Below, in pieces: positions 22,456 through 33,409 of a stretch of DNA of 64,000 nt. The notes beneath the pieces are model-generated. The model had not been told where the DNA came from and did no database searches. It saw nothing but the letters and a program-made list of their open reading frames with translations. Within the stretch, counting starts at the first letter, position 1; every line of letters begins with the position of its first letter. This stretch comes from Melieria omissa (Eukaryota > Arthropoda > Insecta > Diptera > Ulidiidae). The DNA lies in contig OZ020268.1 in assembly GCA_963971225.1 (NCBI GenBank), positions 53,122,404-53,186,403 on the forward strand. Direction: 5' to 3'. The position numbers and the translations under genes were made by a program.

Positions 22456-23517
22456 GGCTTCAGGCTCAGCTCTTGTTTGAGCTCTTTCTTCTTTCCTCTT
22501 TGCCTGCGGTTCTTCAGCTTACAGTAGTACAGCGTTCTGTTGTACTCGTCGCTGTATTTGGCTGCCAGCGCCCTTATGACGGTCTCGTACTCACTTCGTA
22601 AACATTCTGGAACTGATTTTATTACCTCAGCCGCAGCACCTTTAAGAGCCAGCGCCAATCTCCGACCTTTCCTTACATCGGTCCACTGATTTTCCAGAGC
22701 AGCCAGGTCGAATTGTAGCTTGAAGGTATCGAACGGCGTAGTCCCATCATAAGTAGGCACTTCTGCTCGGATGGCAGCATTTTCCGGAACCGGCGGCAAC
22801 CATTCTCGCGGGTGTACCTCCCTAAGCCGCTCGTCCATCTTTCTGTTCATCGAATCTTCCAGACTATCAACTCGTTTGTTCAGGGAATCATCAAGATCGT
22901 CAACACGTTTATTCAGAAAGTCATCCAGGTCGCCAACTCGTTTGTTCAGGGAATTATCCAGGTCGTCGACTCGCTTATCCAAGTGCTCTTCCCGCGTCTT
23001 CAGGTGCTCCACTTTCCCATTAATCCTGTCTGAGATGTCCTCCACCTTCTGCTCCAAGCGCGCAGAATTTTCCTGAAGCTTGCTGGACAACTCCCGATTT
23101 GCATTTTCCAGTTTTGCTGACATTTCCCGGTTCGCCGTTTCCATTTTAGCTATTTCCTGATTTGTAGTCTCGATTTTTGCCGAAATTTCGAGATTCATAG
23201 TTTCCAGCTTCGCTGACATTTCACGGTTGGAAGTCTCGAACATGCCTTTAAGTGCAACCATTAGCTGGCTCATGTCCAATGCTTGTAGTGGCGCAGCCGC
23301 TGCAGCCGTACTTTGCAACGACGCAGCAGCAGCAGGCGATTCCTCCACCTTGGCGGACGCCTCTAGTTCTTGCGCTCCGAACTCGTGCACAGTCCAATCG
23401 ACGCCTCGTGCCTCGCAAGCGCAACTGCAACTCCAACTTTCCGCCAGCAGTCGGCAAATTCCAGGCAGCCAGCTCCTTCTCCACCTGGTCTACCTTCAGC
23501 AGCTCGAGTTTAACCAT
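22456..23517 (-). pseudogene. gag: gypsy gag with SAP-like N-terminus and coiled coil
   Basis: The start ATG is at 23515-23517. The first 35 residues (LKVDQVEKELAAWNLPTAGG) look like a SAP-type motif. A one-base frameshift near 23415 passes to the frame 23390-22320. That frame has an Ala-rich stretch, a long coiled coil with repeats of the form NREMSAKLET, then four 11-residue repeats (NKRVDDLDDSL type) at about 22850-22980. The capsid-like region follows (PTYDGTTPFDTFKLQFD, then YCKLKNRRQRG). The frame is cut short where it meets pogo-like sequence, before any zinc knuckle. Confidence 0.75.
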
Positions 23518-23601
23518 GTCGTGCTTTTATAATTTTATTTATTTAGTTATTTATTTTTTTGTTTACTTTCAATTTTCCACAATCCCACTTTTGACACCAA
23601 A

Positions 23602-24046
23602 TGTTACGAATACTAAGTCTAGTGGGCTGTTACGTATCTCTGGATTGTGTAATTTGAAAATAAAACACAGCCAGTTTCTTAAACGCAGACAATAAAATAA
23701 ACCAACAATCACTTTATTTCACACTTTTACACTTCACTGTCTTTACACTCAATTATTTGCTTATTTACTCCGTGTAGCACCTTCACTAGTCAAAATCAGA
23801 CTGACTCGCTGCGCCGGACCCGGCTGCCTTTTATACCTGTCCGGCCATCGCGCAGATCGTTCTCGCACATTCCCGAGTGGACTAAAGGTTTCCATGATGA
23901 TCGTGACCATCGTTGCCAGATTGGACTAAAAGTTATTATCGCGGCCGTCGTTGCCAGATTGAATTATAGCACGGCGCGTAGCGGCAGGGTTGCTTTGCAC
24001 AGCGACAGACTGTCTTCGTTAAAATATTCTTTGATGTAATATAACA
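23602..24046 (-). mobile_element. 5' LTR of the second gypsy element
   Basis: On the minus strand it begins TGTTATATTACATC and ends CGTAACA (445 bp, TG...CA). A TATAAAAGG box (23827-23835) is followed about 31 nt downstream by an initiator-like TCAGTC (23799-23804). Directly after the LTR comes TTTGGTGTCAAAAGTGGGAT, a likely tRNA primer-binding site, then the gag leader. No partner LTR is in the window. Confidence 0.7.
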
Positions 24047-24389
24047 AAGTAAAATTTTTAAGTTAGTTGTTCGATTAAATTCAGACTTTTCCACTATGAG
24101 TGACTCAAACTTAACATTTAAAATACCACAAGTTTTCCATACCTACAAAGACTACAAATCATATCTGCTGACATCGACGACATGACGAAAAGTACACAGT
24201 GTATTTGGCTAATTTTTCATAAAATAATTTTTTTTAAATATAAAAATTTCCGTGGTAACAAAAAAAAAGTCACCAAAGCAAAAGTTGACAGAAATACTAA
24301 AGAAAAGACAGATATTTAAAAATGGAAAACCCTTAAAATGATCGCAATTGTCTTTTTAGTGTAAAAAGCCGTGAGTAATGCTTTGAACA

Positions 24390-24632
24390 GAAGCCACCAT
24401 AGCTCAGCTGGTTAGTGCAGGTTCAAGACTCCGCTGTTAACACCGAAAAAAACAATAATTTTTCTGTCGGCGGTTGTCCTCTCAGCAATGGAAATGGCAA
24501 ACCTCTGAGAGTAAAATAGCCTATGAAAACGCTGCCAACTCGCCGTTCGGAATCGGCACAACACGGCTGTTTGCGGGTAACTAGGCCTCAGTCTCGTAAT
24601 CGGGCTGTCGTGCCAGTAACAAACCATTATAA
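24390..24632 (+). mobile_element. tRNA-derived SINE, block B
   Basis: Same SINE and same insertion site as in block A, in plus orientation here: head GCCACCATAGCTCAGCTGG at 24393 on, end CGGGCTGTCGTGCCAGT. It is shorter than copy A because the part after the A box (GCGCGTCAAATGC region, including the first half of the B-box area) is deleted. Confidence 0.8.
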
Positions 24633-24762
24633 TAACGCTTGAACAAATTGTCATGTTTTGATTTTGCTTTTTATTCATTTTAAATTTTGCTGGGTATTTA
24701 AGTTAATTTAAGTTATTAAGTTATGCGAATTTTGTTCTTAACCGTCACTGCAGAAAATGCTT

Positions 24763-25216
24763 TTAGAGCTGCGACCGCAAGCTGGGCATCATTACGTTTT
24801 CGGTTACGATTACGGTTTTCTCCAATATCTGAAAATTCACAAATTTTAAATATGAAATTTCGATAGTTTAAGTAAAGTTTCTTAGCAATTCTATAGGAGA
24901 TCGAGGCTTCATTCTTAAAGCCTTCTTCCTTCAAATGTCTCAACCTGTTTCCACTTTCGCAAATGCTCTCCATTTATTCGATTTTTATTCGACTCATTTT
25001 TGTTGGTTATCTTTCCATTTTAACTTTCAATTCTAATCTTCTCTTTATTCACTCCTTTAATAAATCTCAACTCGTTTGACTTACCGAATACACATTGTCC
25101 TTAACATTGTTCAAACCGCTGATCCCGTTCTCCACGGCGTTGCAGCAGTGACTCTCTTGGCTCTGCACCAAGCAGGCCAGAAGTGCACAAATCAAAAGTA
25201 CAAGAAACAGTTTCAT
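24763..25216 (-). CDS. Small secreted peptide, paralog B (two exons)
   Basis: Exon 1 is 25216-25085 and exon 2 is 24828-24763, with GTAA donor and TTTTCAG acceptor. The product is 65 residues. The signal peptide is MKLFLVLLICALLACLVQS; the mature part starts QESHCCNAVENG and ends ILEKTVIVTENV-MMPSLRSQL. It lacks the PSSP end of the other copies because about 27 bp containing that stop is deleted in exon 2, so translation runs on to a later TAA. Residue 16 is Leu and residue 21 is Glu, a combination unlike A or C. The reading frame and splice sites are intact. Function unknown. Confidence 0.75.
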
Positions 25217-25283
25217 TTTATCGAGAGGTAATCACTCTTTGCCGTGCTGTGCTTAAGTGATTTACACTAAAAATACTCGAGCG

Positions 25284-25600
25284 TTTTATAGGAAACACGC
25301 GAAAGCCCCAGGCTTGTCATTCTTTCTTCAAAAGCCGGAACCGTTTTTCAATTGTACAAATAACCAATTCTTTTTTGTTGAACGGCTAATGTTGTCACAC
25401 GTTTGTTATTCTTTGATCAAATAAAAATTACTACCGTTTTATAGGAAACACGCGAAAGTCCCAGGCTTGTCGTTCTTTCTTCAAAAGCCGGTACCGTTTT
25501 TCAATTGTACAAATAACCAATTATTTTTTGTTGAACGGTTAATGTTGTCACACATTTGTTATTCTTTGATCAAATAAAAATGACTACCGCGCATAAAAAA
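25284..25600 (-). promoter_or_regulatory. Duplicated promoter module of peptide gene B
   Basis: As in block A, two tandem modules are present, with TATAAAA boxes at 25284-25290 and 25437-25443 on the minus strand. The proximal one is 74 nt from the ATG. The TTTGATCAAAG palindrome and the GTGTGACAACATT block recur in both modules. Confidence 0.65.
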
Positions 25601-25899
25601 ACATAGCGCAGATTGAGACTTGAGTAAACTTTCTCTAACGTAAATTCACTGTCTGTCTGTTCAAATAGTAACCAGACACGTGTGGAATTAGAAAAACCAG
25701 AGCACACAATCAGCTACCTGTTTGTGTACCTTTCCATGAGTACCTAACTAAATGACAGCTGAAGCTTAAGCAGTATCTCGAGTACGGTATTATGGGTAAT
25801 GGTTCATAACTGATTTAATTCTTTGGATCAATGTCCCTATATATCCAAAATATTCAATCACTATGCATGGTATGTACCTTCATACATTAGCAAAAAGGT

Positions 25900-26600
25900 C
25901 TCTTCACCTTTAACTCTGTCGGGACGGAGTTTAAATTGGAAAACCAAAATGCTCTTGGTTAAAATGTTCCCATGCTATCAAAATTGGGACTACAAATTTA
26001 TGTTGCATACTCACAAATTCTAAAATTATCCTTTTATCCGAGGACATATAATATAATATAATAAAAGCATCTCTAAACAGTGTCTTAGATTGTCGGCTGA
26101 AATATCCTTCAGGATGTCGGTGCAAGCCGTTTGGATGGTGTATACGTCCTCAAAACGGCTTTTGTTTAATCGGTAAATTAATTTTTTTAAGAATTGAAAC
26201 CTGCACGATGCCACTTCAGGTGCAAATGAGGAGTGTTTGATGGTTAAAATTCGACTTTTAGTCAAACATCAGTCACAAGTGTCTATCGATGAGATGTCGT
26301 CTTTCGATAGCCAAAAGTTCAGTTAAAATGCGACACGAAAGCACCTGGGATCACCCGTGCGGGTGATTGATTTGGCATACAAAATAACAAAACTAAAAAA
26401 GCATGAATTATATTCAAAAAAATATATATTTTATGTTATTGCAAACTACTTGCATATCATAACAACATTGGATAAACACTCTGGCAGATATCTATATAAA
26501 TTAATAAAAATGCAATTTGTAAGTAATGCTTTCATTTACATCGATGTGACTCGTTTTATTCCTCAATTCTTAATGACGCACTTTCACTCGATTTCGTTTT
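25900..26600 (-). mobile_element. Degenerate mariner transposase 3' half, block B
   Basis: Minus-strand counterpart of the block A remnant. The clearest stretch is HSSFAPEVASCRFQ followed in the same frame by SRFEDVYTIQTACTDILKD (26265-26026). It carries a few coding changes relative to the other copies (VYTIQTA for VEAIQKA), as expected for decayed sequence. Confidence 0.65.
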
Positions 26601-27341
26601 GAGAGACCGCTGTAGTGGCACGTTTGTGTGGGGATAAGCAGCAGCTTTTCAACATTCGTCATTGTTTTTAGTTTATTAATTTTATTGGTTTTGCAAGCTA
26701 TGATTTGGCGCCAATATCGAGCGTTGCTAAGGCTGCTGAGGTGTTGTTGCCTTTTCTTCGGCAGCGGTGGTTCTCGACGTCAAAGCTGTTGCTAGGCGGG
26801 TGTAGTATTGTGGTAGAGCTGAGTATTGAGTGCAATGATAAGCTCATAACTCATCCATGTTGCTAGTATGGGGTGCAATAATGCAATAATATCCCTGCAG
26901 TAAAAACTGAACCAATTACCTAAAATGACTTGATCACCAACTAGTATGGCTTGCACCAGTTTTGCACTAGTTTGTTTGTATTGCAGCGGGGGTGAGTTGA
27001 TACAAAAAAAAAGAAGAAGAAGAAACAGAAAGAAAGCTAGATATGTGTATTTATTTTGGCGCCGATAATCCAGTTGTGCTTTTGGCTATTTTATTATTTT
27101 TTTACATATTTTTTACTTTAATTAAAGAAATTTCATAGATTTGGGAATTTTAAAACAGTGTTTAAGAAAGCATGATGTCCATATCGCTCAAAAAAATAAA
27201 GGAATACAAGGGTGACTTTCACTCATTCTCAAAAATAATCGAACAGCTGATTTTCGATGGCTCTATCGCACGTAACTATTTTATTCGACATGCAGTGCGC
27301 GTGTTCAACAATTAATTCAGGTGAGTAAAAAGTGAAATAAA

Positions 27342-27797
27342 ATGAGTAAAAGACACATTAGAAGACAGGTGAAAAGAGAAAAGGAGTCTCTTGTGAGTAG
27401 ACTATGGATAGGCAGTAAAAATCAGGAGGAAATTGTGCAGGAAGTTTTTTCTGTGGAACAAGCGCCGGCAGGTGCTGCGCTGACCGGTGGGGCGCATTTT
27501 TTAGAAAGCTCAGGAGAAGTGCAGGCACAGACTTTTAGGGAAAAGATAGCAGCTTGGTATATTAGGAATAGGCCCTCCCGTAAGTGCTTCGAAGAGCTTT
27601 TAACAATTTTGCGCGAAGAAAATATGGATGTACCGCGAAGTGTAGGGACGATTCTAAAACAAAAGGAAAATGTTGCTATTTGCCCTCTTCCACCAGGTGT
27701 TTACTGCCATATAGGAATTAGGAATCAGTTACAAAAAGTAGGACACATTTTTCATGGCCATAAAGTTATTCGTTTAGATGTAAATAAAGTTGGGTGA
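27342..27797 (+). CDS. Transposase-like N-terminal protein, 151 aa (intact frame)
   Basis: This ORF starts MSKRHIRRQVKREKES with AAAATG context and ends within the LINE 3' end (overlapping it on the opposite strand). It has a basic N-terminus, an acidic EEIVQEVFSVEQAP stretch, then FREKIAAWYIRNRPSRKCFEEL, LLTILREENMDVPRS and LPPGVYCHIGIRNQLQ. The last segments resemble the N-terminal domain of uncharacterised TE proteins in arthropods and cnidarians, whose C-terminal domain resembles the ORF at 49577 (from memory, no search). The rest of such a protein is missing, so it is probably a truncated element. Copy A has a nonsense codon at the same place. Confidence 0.5.
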   Translation: MSKRHIRRQVKREKESLVSRLWIGSKNQEEIVQEVFSVEQAPAGAALTGGAHFLESSGEVQAQTFREKIAAWYIRNRPSRKCFEELLTILREENMDVPRSVGTILKQKENVAICPLPPGVYCHIGIRNQLQKVGHIFHGHKVIRLDVNKVG

Positions 27798-29610
27798 AGA
27801 ATTTATGGACTCTTGCCTTGAATCCATCAAGATCATAGGTGCTGGGGAAAACATCTGCAGGGAGACCATTCCACAATCGCGCTGTACGGGCCAGGAACGT
27901 ACTTTCTCTGTAGTGCGTAGTGCGCTGGAACATCGTTTCGACGTGGAATGCATGGGCGCCAGTGTTCAAACGGGTTGCCCGTGGGAATACCCGGAGTGAT
28001 GGCATCAAGCTGCTCATCTCCACTGAGCAATTACCGAAAAAGTATCGGTAGAATAACACCACACATGCCACGTTTCGACGATGCTCCAAGGAGTCAATAG
28101 AGCTGGATGTCCTACTGTCCCCTATAAGTTTAATCGCACGGTTTTGCACCCGATCCAGGAGCTCCAAATGGGTTTTTCAAGCCCCTGCCCATAGGTGCGA
28201 GTTAAACTCCATTTTAGGTCGGATATAGGTGGTATAAATAATGCGGAGATCGGACGGGGTGAAATATTTTTTTCACCGCTTTAAGAAGCCGAGGCACTTG
28301 GCTGCATCTTTCGACACGCCAAAAATATGATCGTTCCAACGAAGGTCGTTCTTAACCTTAGAACCGTGACTTGGCTATACAACTTAATCTCGTGACTTGG
28401 GCACTCAGTGCCCAGTAGTGTATTTTGTATGGAAATTTAAGCTTTTTATGAACTTTTTTATAAAAAGGTCAATATTTCGCTTATTTATGCAAATAATTTA
28501 TTGAAACAAGTATTTATTGTTAGAAACAAAGGTTTTTTAACTGAAAAATATAAAAAACATATAAAGTTTTGGTTTTGAACCGCTCAACTGAGTGAAATTA
28601 TCCGCTGTCTTTTTGAATTGATGTTGCCGTTGTTGGAGTATTGTTTGCATCTTTATTAATATCTAAGTCCGTATAAGCATCGGCATAATATTTTGTGAAA
28701 AAGAGCTTTGCATATTTTGAGGCCCCTAATTTTTTAAGGAAAATATATGAAAAATGATGAAAATGACTATGGTACAATTTTGGTATTATTTCGATGAGAA
28801 TGGGAATTACACCAAATAATTTGGCTGTGTTGTATTACTTGATGTTTCCGCTTTCGTGTTATACCTAACTCGATTATTGATTTACGAAAAATGTGCATGT
28901 TTTCGACATCAAAGAAATCGCCTTGAAATTACATATTTTCCTTTGGACTTTGACGTCCAATTACCGCGGAATTGTAAAACTTATAAAAGCAAATTACATT
29001 GGAAAAGAAGCTGTGAGGTGCTGTAAATGCCACAAAGTCAAAATCATGTCTACCGGTTTATTGGTTTAGAAATTACAATCGAAAACGTGAAAAAAGTCAG
29101 GGAAAATCCGAAAAAGTGACACACCCATTTTTTGCGAAAACGGAAACTAAGTTTTGAAAACGGTTTGGGGATTCGAAATCAGCGGCCCCTAATTACCCTA
29201 GAACTGATGTCAAAACCAGAAAATCCGAAATTTGTTGCCCTGTGATATATGAGGAAATATTATGGGCACTGAGTGCCCCAAGTCACGTATAGCGTACTCA
29301 TCTTGTAAAATGATATAAATTTCTTATTATAAGAGATATGCACCTGTAATTTTATCAACTTATAAACATAAAAAATGAATATGGGCACTGAGTGCCCAAC
29401 TCACGGTTCTAAGGCTAATGGACATGCCCAGAACATCAAGAGCTGCCGATTCCGCAATACTCACACCATCCATATCCAGGGATGTGTTGGAATGTTGGGA
29501 GACTCGCTTGTGGGATAACAGGCAACATTGGGTCTTGCGAGGATTAAAATCGACCCTGTTCGCTTGACCCCACTTGGAGATTGTTTGTAGGTCGCTGTAT
29601 ATCAACAACT
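27766..29610 (-). mobile_element. LINE 3' end, copy B (interrupted)
   Basis: Inverted partner of the LINE in block A, split by the piggyBac-type element at 28356-29414. It extends 5' beyond copy A and includes YSDLQTISKWGQANRVDFN and RKTQCCLLSHKRV. It ends at 29598-29610 inside TATATCAACAAC, a sequence that also starts mariner M1. Confidence 0.75.
28356..29414. mobile_element. piggyBac-type non-autonomous element, copy B
   Basis: Inverted copy of the element at 112-1171, with the same CCTTAGAACCGTGA ends, TTAA at 28352-28355 and CTAA on the other side. The GGGCACTSAGTGCCC palindromes are conserved. Confidence 0.75.
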
Positions 29611-31860
29611 TCTCTCAATCGCCTTCATTTTGCATTTGGTGATGAAGCACCAACCCTCAAGACAATTTATAACTCAAGCGTGGTCGCCGTTTGCTCCAAG
29701 ACGAATTTCGTGAAGCTCATCCAAAATCAGCCATTGTGCCAGAAACCATCGATGCTGTGCGTGAGATACAGGCATCCTGGGCATTAGTTCCACAGCCGTG
29801 CATTCGATATTACTGGTGCATGAACATTTAGCTGTCAGAAAGATTTGTTCTCATTGGATCCTGCATAATTTGACAATCACTCAAAAAAGGCTCGTGTCGA
29901 TTGGTGCAAAGTAGGTTAGGTTGGAGTGGTAGCCTCCTATGTGAGAAGTTCACTTAAGCACAACCTATGGCTTATTGTGATACCACGGTGGATGGCGCGA
30001 CTCCCCCTCACTGCGCTGAGAACCAAGAAGATTCTGTTATGAACCTGGCTATATCCCTGATATTCAGAGGCGATAGCTCAGTTAGACTTGAAAAGAAAGC
30101 TGAGCCGAGAGACTTAAGTCTTCTTCTGGCTAGTGAGGGACATTGACACAACAGGTGGAGAACGGTCTCCTCCTCGGACCCGCATCCACGACAGTAGTCG
30201 TTGGATTGCAGTCCCAGTTTCTCCGCGTGCTTACCCATAAGACAGTGACCCGTGAGCAACGAGACCGTTGTGCTTATTGAGTGACGGCTAAAGTTAAGCA
30301 GCTGGTTAGTCCGTTTAATGTTATAGGAGGGCCAGGTTAGTCGAGAGATACTGCAAGTCTGTTCCTCAGACCACAGTTGATTCGCTACTCTTTGGTAAAA
30401 TTGTCTGAGCATCAATTTAATCGATGCAATAGGGGCTCCCACTGGGAGGAAGGACGAGGTCTCAGCGAGCAATGTGCCTGCTCTGGCTAGTTCGTCCGCC
30501 TCGCAGTTGCCTGTAATGCCTCTGTGCCCTGGCACCCAGAGTAGTGAGACGTTGGAGCGCCTAGCTAGACTGTTCAAGGATTTTCGGCAGTCACGAACCA
30601 GTTTGGATGAAGTGGTCGCTCTGGCGAGCGACTTAATGGCTGCCTGACTATCCGAATATATATGGACATCCGTTTCATGCGCGTACTCGCGGATGAGCCA
30701 GATTGAGGCTTGGTAAATGGCCATTACTTCTGCCTGAAAGACACTACAATGGTCAGGCAGGCGGAAGGAGAGACGAAGCCCCAGTTGGCTACAGAAAATC
30801 CCGCAGCCAACCTTGTTCGCCAATTTGGAGCCGTCCGTGTAGATATTGATAGAGTTTCCGGAGGGTAGCTCGCTATCGGTCCACTTTCCTCTACTAGGGA
30901 TACGGACCGTAAATCCGTGATCAAATTCAGTGGGGGTGCAGATATGATCGATTACATCTGGCACCGAACAATCTTGAGTAAGAATCCTGGAATGACCAAG
31001 ATCCGGTCTAGCCCAGCGGGAAATCGCGTTTAGCCTGACTGCAGAGCATTTCGCATGTAATTTGCTGCGCGGTTGGGAACCAGTGAAGAAGGGTAAACAA
31101 TGCTTTCGTGGGCGTAGTGCGGAGAGCCCCTGTAACCAGAATGGTGCAAAGTAATGATGGAGCAATTTGATCGCGGTACTTCGAAAGACGTTTATTAGAT
31201 AGTGGCAGGTCGTCATGACGAATCATGGATATATGCGTATGAGCCCGAAACAAAACAGCAATCGACCGTGTGGGTCTTCCAAGACGAGCCGAATCCAACA
31301 AAAGCTGTTCGGGCACGCAGCACATCGAAGCAAATGGTCGCCTGTTTCTTTCGCAAAACTGGTCATGAGTGGTACACACTGGTACCTGGTACAGGTCACT
31401 GAGTGGTACACAACAACTTGTTTGACAAAAGTGTTGAATGAAATACCGAAAAACAACCGCCGACGTAGAATCATTCTTCACCATGGCAATGCGCGCCCTC
31501 ACACATCGGCTCAAAGAACCGCCTATTGGATCGACCAAAGCATCGATTTAATGGGTCATTCGCCATACAGCCCTAACCTGGCAACCAATGACTTATTTTT
31601 AATTCCGCACATCAAACAAAATTGCGTGCTCAACGATTTTCATCGCCAGAAGATGCTGATGAAGCATTCAAAAACCATGTTTTAAAGGTGTCTCGATCCG
31701 AGTGGAATAAGTGATTCGACAATTGGTTTGAGCGCATGCAAAAGTGTATAAATCTTCATGGAGAACACTTTGAAATGCAATAAAACCATTTTCGATGATA
31801 ACAAAATGCATTTTCATCGTTCTTGAAAAAATATAAAAGGCAACCCTCGTATATAAGTTA
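29598..31860 (+). mobile_element. mariner M1, interrupted by a LINE
   Basis: Broken mariner transposase. The N-terminal part (29610-29913) reads FAFGDEAPTLKTIYN and SKTNFVKLIQN. After the LINE it continues (31142-31800) with QQSTVWVFQDEPNPTK, ARSTSKQMVACFF, RRIILHHGNARPHTS (second catalytic Asp position replaced by Gly) and HSPYSPNLATNDLF (third Asp position in the NDLF context). The 3' terminus reads GGCAACCCTCGTATA. Frameshifts and the LINE leave it inactive. The sequence after it (31860 on) is shared with the region after mariner M2. Confidence 0.85.
29914..31141 (-). mobile_element. 5'-truncated LINE (RNase H end) inside mariner M1
   Basis: Minus-strand LINE flanked by a 12-bp duplication TGGTGCAAAGTA (29902-29913 and 31142-31153). 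The 402-residue frame 31216-30008 carries RNase H motifs IYTDGSKLAN, FQAEVMAIYQAS, IYSDSQAAIKSLA and WVPGHRGITGNCEADELA, then the cysteine/histidine tail CRGCGSEEETVLHLLCQCP. It is related to, but clearly diverged from, the LINE at 13883-17780. Its 3' tail is a short (AACCTA) run. Only the region downstream of RT remains. Confidence 0.85.
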
Positions 31861-32329
31861 AGATGTAATGTTAAAGCCGCTTTCCCACACTACAACTAAT
31901 GTCGAGCTTACAGCGAAGCTTATGTGTGTGAGCATATTAGCATATAATATAATATAATATATATTATTGCACCCCATACTAGCAACATCGATGAGTTATG
32001 AGCTTATCATTGCACTCAATACTCAGCTCTACCACAATACTACATCCGCCTAGCAACAGCTTTGACGTCGAGAACCACCGCTGCCGAAGAAAAGGCAACA
32101 ACACCTCAGCAGCCTTAGCAACGCTCGATATTGGCGCCAAATCGATAGCTTGCAAAACCAATAAAATTAAAAAACTAAAAACAATGACGAATGTTGAAAA
32201 GCTACCGCTTATCCCCACACACACGTGCCCCTACAGCGGTCTCTCAAAACGAAATCGAGTGAAAGTGGGTCATTAAGAATTGAGGAATAAAACGAGTCAC
32301 ATCGATGTAAATTAAAGCATTACTTACAA

Positions 32330-32935
32330 ATTGCATTTTTATTAATTTATATAGATATCTGCCAGAGTGTTTATCCAATGTTGTTATGATATGAAAGTAG
32401 TTTGCAATAACATAAAATATATATTTTTTTGAATATAATTCATGCTTTTTTAGTTTTGTTATTTTGTATGCCAAATCAATCACCCGCACGGGTGATTCCA
32501 GGTGCTTTCGTGTCGCATTTTAACTGAACTTTTGGCTATCGAAAGACGCCAACTCATCGACTTGTGACTGATTTTTGACTAAAAGTCGAATTTTAACCAT
32601 CAAACACTCCTCGTTTTCACCTGAAGTGCCGTCGTGCTATTTCCAATTTATAAAAAAATTCATTTACCGATTAAACAAAAGCGTTTTGAGGACGTAGAAG
32701 CCATCCAAAAGGCTTGCACCGACATCCTGAAGGATATTTTAACCGACAATCTAAGACACTGTTTAGAGGTGCTTTTAGATTATGCAAATAGCTGTACTGA
32801 GCCTGAAGGGACTATTAAAAAAAAAACCATATCGGTTTCACCAAAAAATTGTTTTTTATTCTTTCAATGTTTAAAGGTGAAAAGACCTTTTTGCTAATGT
32901 GGGAAGGTACATAGTGATTGAAATTGTTGGATAAG
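32330..32935 (+). mobile_element. Degenerate mariner transposase 3' half, block C
   Basis: The best-preserved copy of this remnant: KRFEDVEAIQKACTDILKDI, NLRHCLEVLLDYANSC and TEPEG, then a poly-Lys-coding stretch. Unlike A, B and D it keeps the ANSCTEPEG segment, whereas the others have a TTATATTATATTATATG run there. Confidence 0.7.
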
Positions 32936-33207
32936 TATATTGGGACATTGATCCAAAGAATTAAATCAGTTATGAACCATTACCCATAATACCGTACTCG
33001 AGATACTGCTTAAGTTTCAGCTGTCATTTAGTTAGCTAATCATGGAAAGGTAAACAAACCGATAGCTGATTGTGCGTTCTGGTTTTTCTAATTCCACACG
33101 TGTCTGGTTATTATTTGAACAGACAGACAGTGAATTTTCGTCAGACAAAGTTTACTCAAGTCTCAATCTGCGCTATGTTTTTTTATGCGCGGTAGTCATT
33201 TTTATTT

Positions 33208-33342
33208 GATCAAAGAATAACAAATGTGTGACAACATTAGCCGTTCAACAAAAAAGAATTGGTTATTTGTACAATTGAAAAACGGTACCGGCTTTTGAAG
33301 AAAGAACGGCAAGCCTGGGGCTTTCGCGTGTTTCCTATAAAA
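33208..33342 (+). promoter_or_regulatory. Single promoter module of peptide gene C
   Basis: One module with TTTGATCAAAG, GTGTGACAACATTAGCCGTTC, CCTGGGGCTTTCGCGTGTTTCC and TATAAAA at 33336-33342, 74 nt before the ATG. The module variant (AAAAACGGTACCGG) matches the distal module of block A. Confidence 0.65.
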
Positions 33343-33409
33343 CGCTCGAGTATTTTTAGTGTAAATCACTTCAGCACAGCACGGCAAAAAGTGATTACCT
33401 CTCGATAAA

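Larger units (their letters stand above)
24047..29610 (-). repeat. Block B: inverted copy of 1-5520
   Basis: Feature by feature, the minus strand repeats block A from the LINE/piggyBac part (29510 down to 27766) through the transposase-like ORF, mariner remnant, duplicated promoter, peptide gene and SINE to the spacer at 24047. The edge at 24046 is the LTR of the second gypsy element. The arms are separated by about 18.5 kb. Confidence 0.9.

Noticed and set aside
22771..23695. Plus-strand ORFs of 101 and 147 codons opposite gag
   Set aside because: They are shadows of the repetitive coiled-coil coding sequence on the minus strand.
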